A stretch of DNA of 64,000 nt from Candidatus Zixiibacteriota bacterium. GTDB taxonomy: Bacteria > Zixibacteria > MSB-5A5 > GN15 > FEB-12. Both the position numbers and the translations under genes were made by a program. Below, piece after piece: positions 44,091-52,815 of the stretch (position 1 is its first letter; every line of letters begins with the position of its first letter). The stretch spans positions 313,849-377,848 of the forward strand of contig JBFLZR010000001.1 of NCBI GenBank assembly GCA_040756055.1, written 5' to 3'. The notes under the pieces were generated by a model. It saw only the letters and a program-made list of their open reading frames with translations. It did no database searches and was not told the DNA's origin.

Positions 44091-44228
44091 CGTAACGAAT
44101 AGTCGTATTGCTCGTTACGGCAATTTGGCTTCGTTTCTTAATTCTTGCTGTAACCCCTCACCCCGGCCCTCTCCCGGAGGGCGAGGGAGAAAGAGGCGTG
44201 ATGTCGCGTTTGATAAATCAAATGCCTA
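44091..44228. repeat. Dispersed 138-bp repeat, copy 2
   Basis: See copy 1 at 43671-43808. Between this copy and the next gene (44229-44455) I see no gene; open frames here are made by the repeat. Confidence 0.9.
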
Positions 44229-44455
44229 CCGATGCATGCGTATGTTTCCATACGAGCATAGCGAAGGACTATTTGCCGCGGATTTGTTGCGAAATTGTCG
44301 AGGTATGCCTGCCGAAATCTGCCCTGGAAACGGAAGACTTGACCTGCGTTTGCTTATGTGCCGAGTACGGTCCGCAGAATACGCTCGGTCGCGGGGGGAT
44401 CCCTGCGTTTTGGCTGCTACCACAATTCATAAGTCTTTGTTCGACCTACTCCTAC

Positions 44456-44484
44456 TTGCTTAGTTCGTGCAAAACTCGTATATT
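44456..44484 (+). promoter_or_regulatory. Promoter of the R-x4-H cassette, suggesting a leaderless transcript
   Basis: TTGCTT (44456-44461) and TATATT (44479-44484) are separated by 17 bp. The predicted transcription start is within about 2 nt of the GTG at 44493, and no Shine-Dalgarno is present. Confidence 0.5.
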
Positions 44485-44492
44485 TTCGTTCG

Positions 44493-45320
44493 GTGAACGA
44501 CTCGGCCAATCTGACAAATGAGATTTTCGCCCTATTCGGTCAGGCGTATTGCGAGAGTGACGGATTGAAGCAATTGCTCAGTGTTGTATATGCATTAGCA
44601 ACATTTGACAAACCTCGGGATATGACCGGTCCGCGGGTTCAAGAAAAACTTGCCCTTGCATTCTCGTTGACACTGGGACAAGTTATTGAGAGGCTGAAGG
44701 GTGTGGTTTCCGAAGACATCCAGCAACAGCTTGAGCAAGCTCTTGCTACACGGAACTACCTTGCCCATGGTTTTTGGCACGAGCGCAATCACTTAATGCA
44801 CGACGAAGAGGGCCGGAGGGCGATCATTCAGGAATTGTCCGAGATTCTCGTCATTTTTCAGCGTTTGGACGATGAGATACAGAAATTTTTCGCACCAATA
44901 CGGCGGTCATTTGGGGTATCAGATGAGTTGGTTCAACAATTGTATGTCAGAATGTTGGCTGGCGAAAAAGATCAGCCATTGATGTCACAGAGAATGAACA
45001 AGAAAAGGGAAAGGCTAGTAAGAGTATGGAATGCGCGGCATCCAGACAAGCGCCGAACTCTGATTTTTGAAACTGAAGACCGCTGCCTTTGGCAACTCTG
45101 TGACATCGGACTAGGATGGACCCAGTTGGACAAACCGGATGAGAATTGGGTAGTAAACAAAGAGATTCAAGAATATCTACCGGCAACCATCAATCCACGA
45201 CCTTCCAATGTTCCTTGGACATATGAGTTCAATTTGGCTCGTGGTGCAACTCTATGGATACGCCCCGGCAAGCGAGAGAAAACTTTTGCATACGGAATAA
45301 GGGTAGATTTGAATTCGTAG
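44493..45320 (+). CDS. Unrecognised protein with HEPN-like R-x4-H motif, cassette gene 1
   Basis: The 275-aa product (GTG start) has a mainly helical N-terminal half with the segment ATRNYLAHGFWHERNH. The motif R-N-Y-L-A-H has the spacing of the R-x4-6-H catalytic motif of HEPN ribonucleases, and its helical surroundings fit that fold. The C-terminal 100 residues are beta-rich and unrelated to anything I know. It is followed after 28 bp by a second gene with a similar motif. The cassette lies beside dense repeats and may be a mobile or defence-type module (inference). A non-catalytic sensor is possible. Confidence 0.65.
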   Translation: MNDSANLTNEIFALFGQAYCESDGLKQLLSVVYALATFDKPRDMTGPRVQEKLALAFSLTLGQVIERLKGVVSEDIQQQLEQALATRNYLAHGFWHERNHLMHDEEGRRAIIQELSEILVIFQRLDDEIQKFFAPIRRSFGVSDELVQQLYVRMLAGEKDQPLMSQRMNKKRERLVRVWNARHPDKRRTLIFETEDRCLWQLCDIGLGWTQLDKPDENWVVNKEIQEYLPATINPRPSNVPWTYEFNLARGATLWIRPGKREKTFAYGIRVDLNS

Positions 45321-45348
45321 TTACACAGACTGAGGTGGAGAGTCAGAC

Positions 45349-46656
45349 ATGAGCTCAAGGAGACGAAAACACAAGAGAGAAATGGCGGCGGTCGAAAGGC
45401 TATTTCCTCATGTTGTTGCACACCACTATCTGGATTCTGGCGACTTCAACGGTCTACCGATAAGCGATTTGGAGGCAGTTTTTGAGATTACACACGAGCA
45501 GGCTATTGATATCACGCGAAAATCAATCGTCGATGAGCTAGTTTGTATAACTCATCCGGGTAATAGCAGTAACGCTCACATTAAGGCATCAGTGGTCGGA
45601 CCTATCAAAGACCAGCTTGCCGCCTTGGAGAAATATGGTAATTCGACCATTTGCCTCTATCCCACGGAATCGATCTTGAAGGAACTAGTAAACGAATCAG
45701 ATTTCACGGATAGACCCTTCACTCTCATGCTGTGCCTGGGCCAACCGCAGTTGCGGCTATTGTGTTTTGACCTGAGCGTACTTGAGTTCTATCGAAACGA
45801 TCCACGATTCTACTACGTCAACACGGATTTAGATGGGCGGATCGGTGTTACTGACGAGTATTGGGACAATGAAAAGATGAAGGACCATGACAAAGTCATG
45901 CTGAAAACGTTTGGCTTTGCAATTGACAAAGAACTTAATCGGGCTGTAACAGTCTTCATATGCTATTTATCGAGGCTAACCCCGGAGCATCAGAAACATT
46001 GGCAAAAGTATATCCTGCGCGAAGACTACATACCACACCCCGACTATGTAAGAACTCACTTGGAGGGGAAATTCCCAGAACGACTCCCTATTTTCGTGGC
46101 GTTCCTCGAAGAAATGAAGGTAATTAATAACATGTGTGTGGCTATTGATCGCAAACCTCTATTCAGGTGTGTGTTCGACGTACACACGAAACCGAGAGAG
46201 TTTACTTTTCTGATAAGACCGACCCAAAAAGAGTATCGAGGCTTTCTTCAGACATTGGATAAGATGGTGTCAGACAATATTGACATCAGCTTCTTCCTCA
46301 ACGAAGTGGAATTGGAGGTAGATGAGTTGCGCAACGACGGCAGGGTGAAAGTCACTCAGAAGGGGTCCCTCCAAGTGTTGTCAGATTGGTTAGACGCTCA
46401 TTTTGTCACTGAAGAAAAACAGCCAATATCGGAAATGGTATCTACATTCAGGGAAATTCGTAAACTTCGCCAGAAACCTGCACACACCATAGAGTCTGAT
46501 CAATTTGAGCCGAGCTTGCTGGGGGAGCAGAGGGAGTTGATGATACGTGCTTACCGCGGGATGAAGACTCTGCGGCTTATCCTTGCCAATTTCCCGGGCG
46601 CAGATAGTGTCAAGGTGCCCAAGCCACTTCGCGAGAGTTTGATTTGGACCTACTGA
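45349..46656 (+). CDS. Unrecognised protein with R-x4-H motif, cassette gene 2
   Basis: The 435-aa product starts with a basic segment (SSRRRKHKREM) after GGTGGAG. It has no membrane segment or signal. Near the C-terminus the helix FREIRKLRQKPAHTIES contains R-Q-K-P-A-H, again R-x4-H, so a second HEPN-like site is possible. The first about 300 residues are mixed alpha/beta with no motif I can name. It is co-directional with and 28 bp from gene 1 and converges with the arsenic operon. It has no assigned function. Confidence 0.65.
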   Translation: MSSRRRKHKREMAAVERLFPHVVAHHYLDSGDFNGLPISDLEAVFEITHEQAIDITRKSIVDELVCITHPGNSSNAHIKASVVGPIKDQLAALEKYGNSTICLYPTESILKELVNESDFTDRPFTLMLCLGQPQLRLLCFDLSVLEFYRNDPRFYYVNTDLDGRIGVTDEYWDNEKMKDHDKVMLKTFGFAIDKELNRAVTVFICYLSRLTPEHQKHWQKYILREDYIPHPDYVRTHLEGKFPERLPIFVAFLEEMKVINNMCVAIDRKPLFRCVFDVHTKPREFTFLIRPTQKEYRGFLQTLDKMVSDNIDISFFLNEVELEVDELRNDGRVKVTQKGSLQVLSDWLDAHFVTEEKQPISEMVSTFREIRKLRQKPAHTIESDQFEPSLLGEQRELMIRAYRGMKTLRLILANFPGADSVKVPKPLRESLIWTY

Positions 46657-46723
46657 ACTTCGTGGCAAGTTATAGATGATGGCTGTAGAGGCGCGTGCTT
46701 TGGCGTAGTACCGTCTGACCCCC

Positions 46724-47416
46724 TCACATCTCCACACCAAAAATATAAATCAGCGTGTAGTAGATGCCGACGAGGATGAAAACAACTCCGGTGATACGTC
46801 GGGCGTAGAGTTCGAACCGTGTCAGGGCATTGAAAAATGTCGCCACAAACCGCGTGCCCATCGCCACCAACAAAGCGACCGCGATAACCGGAAGACCGGT
46901 CCCCAATCCATACAGCAGCGGCAAAACAAATTTGGAATTGTGCGTCACAGAAAGCGGCACCAGACTTCCAAAGAACAACGCCGCCGATACCGGACAAAAC
47001 GAAAGCGCGAAAATTATCCCGAACAAAAACGCCCCCCAGATACCATACCCTTCCAAACGTTTCTGCGTCCGGTCGCTCATCCCGAATCCGGGGAGGTTGA
47101 ATTTGATAATACCAAACAGAAGTACCCCCACGACTATAAGCACCGGGCCGAGGAAAGTGTTGATGTGTTTCTGAAGGACAAACGATAGATCCGGAATCGA
47201 CAGGAGACTGGCCACCATGATAATCCCCAGCGCCAGATAGGCCAGCATCCGCCCGGCCACATAAAGCAATCCCGACCAGAAGACCATCGATGGACGCGTC
47301 ATCCGGTTGGAAATATACGACACCGCCGCCACGTTGGTCGCCAGCGGGCAGGGGCTAATCGATGTCAGGATGCCCAGCCAGATGGCCGACCAGGCGCCGA
47401 TCAAAAACGAATCCAT
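46724..47416 (-). CDS. CcdA-like transporter, ArsG-type organoarsenical efflux permease
   Basis: The 230-aa protein has six membrane segments. Two Cys-Pro motifs (SISPCPLATN and LSFCPVSAALFFGS) are characteristic of the CcdA-related family that includes ArsG. In Shewanella ArsEFG exports trivalent aromatic arsenicals. The ATG overlaps the stop codon of the ArsF-like gene (TGATG), so the two are coupled. A role in thiol-electron transfer across the membrane is the alternative. Confidence 0.82.
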   Translation of the reverse strand: MDSFLIGAWSAIWLGILTSISPCPLATNVAAVSYISNRMTRPSMVFWSGLLYVAGRMLAYLALGIIMVASLLSIPDLSFVLQKHINTFLGPVLIVVGVLLFGIIKFNLPGFGMSDRTQKRLEGYGIWGAFLFGIIFALSFCPVSAALFFGSLVPLSVTHNSKFVLPLLYGLGTGLPVIAVALLVAMGTRFVATFFNALTRFELYARRITGVVFILVGIYYTLIYIFGVEM

Positions 47417-47892
47417 CAACCTTCCCCGAGAAATGCCTTCACTTCATCCTGAATATATTTGATATACGCCTCTTTATCACCGCGCACCAACTCCCAGATC
47501 TTATCGAGATTCTTCCAGCGAAGTTCTTTCCCGTCCTGAACCTCGGAGAGAATGACCGACTTGGTGTAGAGCTGGTAGTCCTGAATGAAGTGGCTATTGC
47601 CCTCTTCATCGGTGTTCACTGTCTGCCACTCGATAGTTCCGGCTTCAAGTTCTTTGACAAAACCGCTCTCGATTGCCTCCTGAGTGTATGCTTCGAGCTT
47701 TTTGCAGGTGGCACACCGGCGCGTGCCATGAACATAGTACACAATCAATTTTGCGGCCGCGTCGGGATTGGTGACTTGTGTCGAATCGTTTGTGGCGGGG
47801 GTCTCGGTTTTGTCTTGTGATAAGACGGAGCCACAGATCAAAGCTGCGGCAAGCAACGAGGTGATGATGATTAACAGTCTGGTTTTGGTCAT
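47416..47892 (-). CDS. ArsF-like exported thioredoxin-fold protein
   Basis: The 158-aa protein starts at 47892 with GAGGA 7 nt upstream; the longer frame to 48090 runs through repeats. A signal peptide (IITSLLAAALICGSVLS) precedes a thioredoxin-like domain with the redox motif RCATC (KLIVYYVHGTRRCATCKKLE). The family is annotated as the ArsF subunit of the nitrophenyl/arsenical reductase system. It pairs with the ArsG-like permease encoded directly downstream. Confidence 0.82.
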   Translation of the reverse strand: MTKTRLLIIITSLLAAALICGSVLSQDKTETPATNDSTQVTNPDAAAKLIVYYVHGTRRCATCKKLEAYTQEAIESGFVKELEAGTIEWQTVNTDEEGNSHFIQDYQLYTKSVILSEVQDGKELRWKNLDKIWELVRGDKEAYIKYIQDEVKAFLGEG

Positions 47893-48368
47893 ATAGATAT
47901 CCTCTATTTTGTGCGCGGCAGATGTCCTCATCTGCCCGTAGTGTTTGACTTGTCGATGCATTTGATAAATCAAATGTCTACGATCCGTTGTTTTCGTCAT
48001 CGCATAGTGCCCTACAGTTTTCATCTTTTGTAGGTCGAAACCCCTGAGCATCGTGCCCGCATGCAGCGGGGACGAGCGTGGTTTCGACATCGTTCTCTTG
48101 ATTTCTTCCTAATTTTTCCATTGTCGAAACCTCTCCCGTGAAACGGGAGACTCTGACGAGCAGGGGTTTCGACCTACGCTTATACCTCTGTCTGAGCCCA
48201 CAGTCCCGCCGAGGGCCGGATGGGGCACCCGTAAATCAAATGCCTACGATTCACCATTTCGTCACTGCAATGTGCCGTCATGTGTCCCCACGTGACGGCT
48301 TTTCCGATCCGAAGCGACACTGTCAGGCGAGGACGCCTGACAGCACTTGTACCCGTCATCGCGCCCTC
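47893..48368. repeat. Repeat-bearing spacer inside the arsenic gene cluster
   Basis: No gene is seen in these 476 bp. The spacer holds one copy of the REP-like palindrome GGCAGATGTCCTCATCTGCC (47917-47936). It also holds a large inverted pair built on GTAGGTCGAAACCCCTG (48030) and its complement (ending 48177). A version of the TTTGATAAATCAAATG element lies near 47962. It separates arsFG from the regulated first half of the cluster. Confidence 0.8.
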
Positions 48369-48605
48369 TCACTCCTGCAGCATCTTTTTGATTTCGTCGA
48401 CCGATGGCACCTTGCCGGACGTTTTCACGACACCATCGATAACCAGCGCTGGTGTCATCATCACCCCGTACGCCATGATCTTCTGGATATCGCTGACTTT
48501 TTCTAAATCGTACTTGATACCCAGATCCATAGCAGCCCGGACAGCTTCTTCGGCCAGCTTGTTGCACTTGGCGCAGCCGGTTCCGAGTACTTGAATCTTC
48601 TTCAC
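48369..48605 (-). CDS. Small thioredoxin-like protein (redox-active disulfide protein)
   Basis: The 78-aa protein has a CAKC active site (GTGCAKCNKL) and MTPALVIDG, the cis-Pro loop. It matches the short thioredoxin family found with arsenic permeases and ArsR regulators. It is 14 bp after the permease gene. It probably supplies electrons to the cytoplasmic side of the permease or an arsenate/arsenical reduction step. Confidence 0.9.
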   Translation of the reverse strand: MKKIQVLGTGCAKCNKLAEEAVRAAMDLGIKYDLEKVSDIQKIMAYGVMMTPALVIDGVVKTSGKVPSVDEIKKMLQE

Positions 48606-48619
48606 AATATAGTCCTTAA

Positions 48620-49918
48620 TTAATAGAACGTTCCAAAAATCAATCCGCTTATTGTCGCCATCACAATCACCAGCGACACGAAAACCACCGTCTTTCTGAT
48701 CCCCATGATACTCCGGATGACGAGCATGTTCGGCAGCGAAAGAGCCGGTCCGGCCAGAAGCAGCGCGAGAGCGGGGCCTTTACCCATACCCGCCCCCAAT
48801 AATCCTTCAAGAATGGGGACTTCGGTCAGAGTCGCGAAATACATAGACGCACCCGCTACCGATGCGAACAAATTTGCGCCGAGCGAATTGCCGCCGACCG
48901 AGTTGCTGATCCAGTGCGAAGGGATAATTCCTTCGTGCCCGGGCCGTCCGAGCAACAGTCCGGCAACAAGCACACCATAAAACAGAAGCGGCATGATCTG
49001 TTTGGCAAAACTCCAGGTCTCGCTGAGCCAGTCGCGAGTCTCCCCCGTGCTTGTGCCGGTAATCACAGCCAGACCGACCACCGCCAGTCCAAACGGGATA
49101 AGCGGTTCGTGCGGAATGAGCACGGCCAGAATAGCCGTCAGCACCGCCACCGTAGCGACTTTCCACCAATCTATCTTGAACCACTTGACCAGCAATAGGC
49201 CGAAGACAACCGACACTGCCGATGTGATAATCCATTTATACGAATAGACCGTGAACCACAATCCGGTTGTTTCTTCCGGTCTGCCCCAATTGGCGAAAAC
49301 CAGAATGGCGATCATGGCGCCGAAATAGACTACATTCTGCCACAGCGGGCGATCAACATCCTGTTCGGGTAGAGCGTGCTGGGCAGCGATCTTTTCGTTT
49401 TCTTCGCTACGGAACATCAGATGCATCATCAGACCGACCAATATACTGAACAGCACCGCTCCCACAGCACGGGCAACACCTAGCTCAACTCCCAACACTC
49501 GCGCCGTGAGGATGATAGCCAGAACATTTACCGCCGGTCCGGCATAAAGAAAAGCCGTAGCGGGCCCCAATCCCGCCCCCATGTGGTAGATACCGGCGAA
49601 CAGCGGAAGCACCGTGCAGGAGCAAACGGCGAGTATCGACCCGGATACCGAGGCGACACCATACGACAGCACCTTGTTGGCTTTCGCGCCGAGATATTTC
49701 ATTACCGATGCCTGGCTGATGAACACCGCGATTGCTCCGGCGATAAAGAACGCCGGAAGCAGACAGAGAATGACATGCTCGCGGGCGTACCACTGCGTTA
49801 ACGCAATAGCCTCCATCACGGCATTGTCAAACCGTGACGAACCCACCGGCAGGTAGAAGAATATCAGGAAAACGCCCGCTATCATGAGCAGCGGTCTTAT
49901 TTCTTTTCTCAATTCCAT
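48620..49918 (-). CDS. arsP: Permease of the ArsP/DUF318 family
   Basis: The 432-aa membrane protein has about ten segments and the family motif AVCSCTVLPLFAGIYHMGAG, then FLYAGPAVN. A second related half has EVPILEGLLGAGMGKGPAL. ArsP-type permeases expel trivalent organoarsenicals; other DUF318 permeases have unknown substrates. It lies between arsR and the thioredoxin gene in an apparent operon with 9-14-bp gaps. Confidence 0.85.
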   Translation of the reverse strand: MELRKEIRPLLMIAGVFLIFFYLPVGSSRFDNAVMEAIALTQWYAREHVILCLLPAFFIAGAIAVFISQASVMKYLGAKANKVLSYGVASVSGSILAVCSCTVLPLFAGIYHMGAGLGPATAFLYAGPAVNVLAIILTARVLGVELGVARAVGAVLFSILVGLMMHLMFRSEENEKIAAQHALPEQDVDRPLWQNVVYFGAMIAILVFANWGRPEETTGLWFTVYSYKWIITSAVSVVFGLLLVKWFKIDWWKVATVAVLTAILAVLIPHEPLIPFGLAVVGLAVITGTSTGETRDWLSETWSFAKQIMPLLFYGVLVAGLLLGRPGHEGIIPSHWISNSVGGNSLGANLFASVAGASMYFATLTEVPILEGLLGAGMGKGPALALLLAGPALSLPNMLVIRSIMGIRKTVVFVSLVIVMATISGLIFGTFY

Positions 49919-49927
49919 TGCTCGATA

Positions 49928-50254
49928 CTACTCCAATTCAACGAGAGCCATGCTCTCTCTCGCTGTTGATTTCAGAACATTCTCGATACATCCGAAGAAG
50001 TTCAACACGCAGGGCGTCTTGAGATAATAGAAAACCTGTGTGCCTTTCTTCTCATCTTTGATCAACCCGGCCCCTTTCAGAATTGAAAGATGCTTGGAGA
50101 TGGTCGATGTATCGGCGCCGACCATTTCGGTCAGTTCGCAGACACAGCGTTCGCCACGCGAGAGCTCATCGACAATGAAAAGTCGCGTCGGGTGAGCCAT
50201 CGCCTTGATTATCCTGGCACGGGCTTCGAATAGATTTTTCTGCTTTTGATCCAT
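49928..50254 (-). CDS. arsR: ArsR/SmtB family metal-responsive repressor
   Basis: The 108-aa winged-helix protein has the motif GERCVCELTEM in the DNA-recognition region, with a CxC that matches the arsenic(III)-binding type. Two further Cys residues (TPCVLNFFGC) lie near the end. The HTH is DTSTISKHLSIL. It is the first gene of the cluster; a palindrome overlapping its own -10 box is a likely operator, so it would repress itself and the permease genes. Confidence 0.93.
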   Translation of the reverse strand: MDQKQKNLFEARARIIKAMAHPTRLFIVDELSRGERCVCELTEMVGADTSTISKHLSILKGAGLIKDEKKGTQVFYYLKTPCVLNFFGCIENVLKSTARESMALVELE

Positions 50255-50283
50255 ATAAAACTCTCAATCCAAATATCGGTTAC

Positions 50284-50316
50284 TTGGCAATATAACCAAA
50301 TAGCCAAAAATAGCAA
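50284..50316 (-). promoter_or_regulatory. Promoter and putative ArsR operator
   Basis: On the minus strand TTGCTA (50316-50311) and TATATT (50294-50289) are 16 bp apart. An imperfect inverted repeat with arms TTGGC and GCCAA (50284-50307) spans the -10 and spacer, 30 bp before arsR. Confidence 0.55.
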
Positions 50317-50373
50317 GTTATTTCGACTTTACCGGTGAATATCGTAATGTCTTGCGAGGGTGACGCTTAAGAC

Positions 50374-50406
50374 AGAGGGGGCGGCTTTGGTGCCGGCCGC
50401 CCCTCT
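50374..50406 (-). terminator. Hairpin after the 50421-51677 gene
   Basis: Arms AGAGGGGGCGGC (50374-50385) and GCCGCCCCTCT (50396-50406) form a strong stem. The following minus-strand sequence (GTCTTAAG) has only a weak T-run, so it could also be a processing or convergent barrier. Confidence 0.5.
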
Positions 50407-50420
50407 GGTTGAAAGTCCGC

Positions 50421-51677
50421 TTATTGGACTGGAGCCACGAACCCAAAGTAACCGATATTGTTATCCTCCAGCAGGACAACCCTGCTCTCGTAGAGGATGC
50501 TGCCGTTGCCTGATTTATCTATGGCAAATGATGGTGTCGCCGCCAGATTGTCCACCACAACTTCCTGAACCCATTTCCCTTGTGACCGGTAGGCGTGAAT
50601 CAAGCGCCCGGTAGAGCGGGGTCCGAGCAACTCTTCGAATACCAGATGCGGTTCGTTGTCGGGAGTGAAGGCTATTCTCGGTCGCGCGCCGGCATAGTCG
50701 CCGTCAACCTCCTGTTTGCCGCCAAAGTGTCCATCGCCTCTTCGGCAGGCGTAGTAGGTGTGATACTCGGCGCCGAGCTCGATATTGGTATGGAAGCCCA
50801 AATGAAGGTTACCTTCGGCGTCTCTTTCCAGCGATTCCGGATAAACGATAACTCCCGGAACATCGACATGTTCCGCGGTCCACTCCTTGCCGCCGAGCGC
50901 GTTATTTTCTTCGACCCGGATAAGCAATTGCCCGGCAGCATCATGATGATAAGCGATGACGACACTGCCATCCTCGCGGGCCACGATATCCGGAGAAGAG
51001 AACAGGCCGTAATGCGGGACGATAGAATTCTCGAGCACCTGGAAATGGAAATCCGAAGAGCCATCGAAATACCCGTAAGCAATCTGCCACATGACATATC
51101 CGCTCTCGGTGTCCCAGTCGATCATCATAGCGACATGAACGATCCCGGCGGCATCGACTGCCAGGGCCGGTTTCCCGACACCGTATTCATCGGGTGTATC
51201 GAGTGTGTGCATCTCCCAGGCTCCGCCGCGGCGGATTCCGAGCTGCAGATCACTTACATTGTAGAAAGCCACATAGGCTTCACCGGTCTCTTCGCAAACT
51301 TCGAGCCAGCCGGTGCCCGGGTACGTTCCGGGCGCGCCCACGATCTCGGGTTGACTCCACTGGCCGCCCTGCGGCTTGCACACATAGTACAATCCCTGCT
51401 CGGCGCCGATACCGCGCTGATATATAGCGTGGACCGTCCCCATATCATCGATACCCATCGCCCTTCGGCTGAGCATATCCAGGTCCGGGCTGGTCGTAAC
51501 CATCTCTGTCTGGGCGAACTGCCACACATCATAATCGACCGGCGCGAGACTGGCGCCAACGCTCGGGTCATTCACTGCCGGGCTGACCGCTTTGTCGCTC
51601 GAGCAACCAGTCATGAATAACATTCCTGCAAGCGTGAGCAGAATCGCGCTGCCGGTAATCATAGAAAGCTTTTTCAC
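50421..51677 (-). CDS. Lipoprotein with beta-propeller-like repeats
   Basis: The 418-aa product starts with GTG at 51677, 6 nt after GGAGG. A lipobox (MLFMTGC) is present. The body contains regularly spaced strands of the type GTVHAIYQRG, EAYVAFYNV, IVHVAMM, and NLHLGFHTN, as in sialidase-like beta-propellers. No catalytic residues could be identified. The upstream frame to 51752 lacks a signal-like start. Substrate and role are unknown. Confidence 0.75.
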   Translation of the reverse strand: MKKLSMITGSAILLTLAGMLFMTGCSSDKAVSPAVNDPSVGASLAPVDYDVWQFAQTEMVTTSPDLDMLSRRAMGIDDMGTVHAIYQRGIGAEQGLYYVCKPQGGQWSQPEIVGAPGTYPGTGWLEVCEETGEAYVAFYNVSDLQLGIRRGGAWEMHTLDTPDEYGVGKPALAVDAAGIVHVAMMIDWDTESGYVMWQIAYGYFDGSSDFHFQVLENSIVPHYGLFSSPDIVAREDGSVVIAYHHDAAGQLLIRVEENNALGGKEWTAEHVDVPGVIVYPESLERDAEGNLHLGFHTNIELGAEYHTYYACRRGDGHFGGKQEVDGDYAGARPRIAFTPDNEPHLVFEELLGPRSTGRLIHAYRSQGKWVQEVVVDNLAATPSFAIDKSGNGSILYESRVVLLEDNNIGYFGFVAPVQ

Positions 51678-51994
51678 AGTGTCCTCCGGATACAAGTTAT
51701 TGTTCACGCGGTGACAGACCAAGGTGCCGTTAGCTGTATGCCAGGGTTGCACGAAGTAACTGAACCACTATTCTGTCATCTGAATCTGCGCCGAGGCAGG
51801 TTCCCTTGTGAATGTACGTTAACACGGGGTTGCGGCAAACATACCGCGGTCACCCGTAGTGAACAGACGCGGCGGCTTTGGGGGCGTGTAATAAAATACT
51901 GCTGTACCGGGTTCTATCATCCGGCGGGCAATTATTGCGCCCGGACAATAAAGACCGTCTGACAAGGCGGGGGCGTTTCCGCCTTTATTAGCGT
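51678..51994. other. Intergenic region with a hairpin after the next gene
   Basis: In 317 bp there is no gene. A stem, AAGGCGG...CCGCCTT (51965-51986), lies directly after the stop of the gene at 51995-52756 and could act as its terminator, though the T-run is weak. Confidence 0.4.
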
Positions 51995-52756
51995 CTACTC
52001 CACGTAAGAGATGCTTACGTTGTCAACTCCAAGTTCCCACTGCTGGAACATGAAAAAGTACTCCGGATCACCGTAGAAGAACGTCACCTGCGACACATTC
52101 TCCATCACCGTGTTCCAATCCGCATCATCATCGCCGGTGTTATAACCGTACATGACTTTCCATCCGTCGGGAAGGACCGTGCTTTCGGACGGAACCTTGA
52201 ACCTGAACGATCGGAAGTTGTTGTTCGGCCCCGGAATATTGACATTGCCCACGTAGAATACCTGAACGTCATCCGTCCAGTCGTACGGCGTGCCGCCGTC
52301 ATAGCGAATCATCAGGCTGAGCGGCCGTCCGAGCCAGGTCACGATTTCCGGACCAAAAGTGGCCAGATCGACGCCGAGCTGTGCCACGCCTTTGGCGCGG
52401 TAGTTGCCGGTGAATATGGAAGTGTCTTCGATCTGGGTGCGAAGCTGCGGGGCGTACGTATCGAGGCAGGCCATTCCATCACAGGTAGCATGAAGGAAGC
52501 CCCCCGGATTGCCGCCATCTTTCTCGACAACTTCGACACGATTACGCGGATTACCGAAATAGCTCCAGTTACCTTCGATATTCGGATTATCGAATGTCTC
52601 GACAAATGTTGTCAAAGCAGTATAGCCGGACCCGATGCCGTCGGCGGAACTGCCGGTCGGCTCCACAACACTGTCGCGTGAGCAGCCCAGGCTGATCAAT
52701 AGAGCGACCGTTGTGATCAAAACGGTGAAAAGTGTAATACGTAAGGTTTGATGCAT
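51995..52756 (-). CDS. Lipoprotein paralogue A of a tandem three-gene family
   Basis: The 253-aa product (ATG at 52756, GGAGG 6 nt upstream) has a lipobox ISLGC. The mature part follows a pattern shared with the next two genes: FVETFDN...GNW, GNPGGFLH, IFTGNYR, LSLMIRYDGGTPYD, VLPDGW, VTFFYGDPE, and LGVDNVSI at the end. The pattern resembles laminin-B or carbohydrate-binding beta-sandwich domains, but this is only a fold guess. It is the most diverged member. Confidence 0.75.
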   Translation of the reverse strand: MHQTLRITLFTVLITTVALLISLGCSRDSVVEPTGSSADGIGSGYTALTTFVETFDNPNIEGNWSYFGNPRNRVEVVEKDGGNPGGFLHATCDGMACLDTYAPQLRTQIEDTSIFTGNYRAKGVAQLGVDLATFGPEIVTWLGRPLSLMIRYDGGTPYDWTDDVQVFYVGNVNIPGPNNNFRSFRFKVPSESTVLPDGWKVMYGYNTGDDDADWNTVMENVSQVTFFYGDPEYFFMFQQWELGVDNVSISYVE

Positions 52757-52815
52757 CAAATACCTCCTGATACAAAGATGCGTTTTACAAGGTATGAATA
52801 CCTTATTTCAAAATA

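Noticed and set aside
43688-44521. Open frames of 110-140 codons in the repeat block
   Set aside because: The frames are duplicated because the DNA is duplicated; translations (TPHPGPLPEGEGERG) are the known appearance of translated intergenic repeats.
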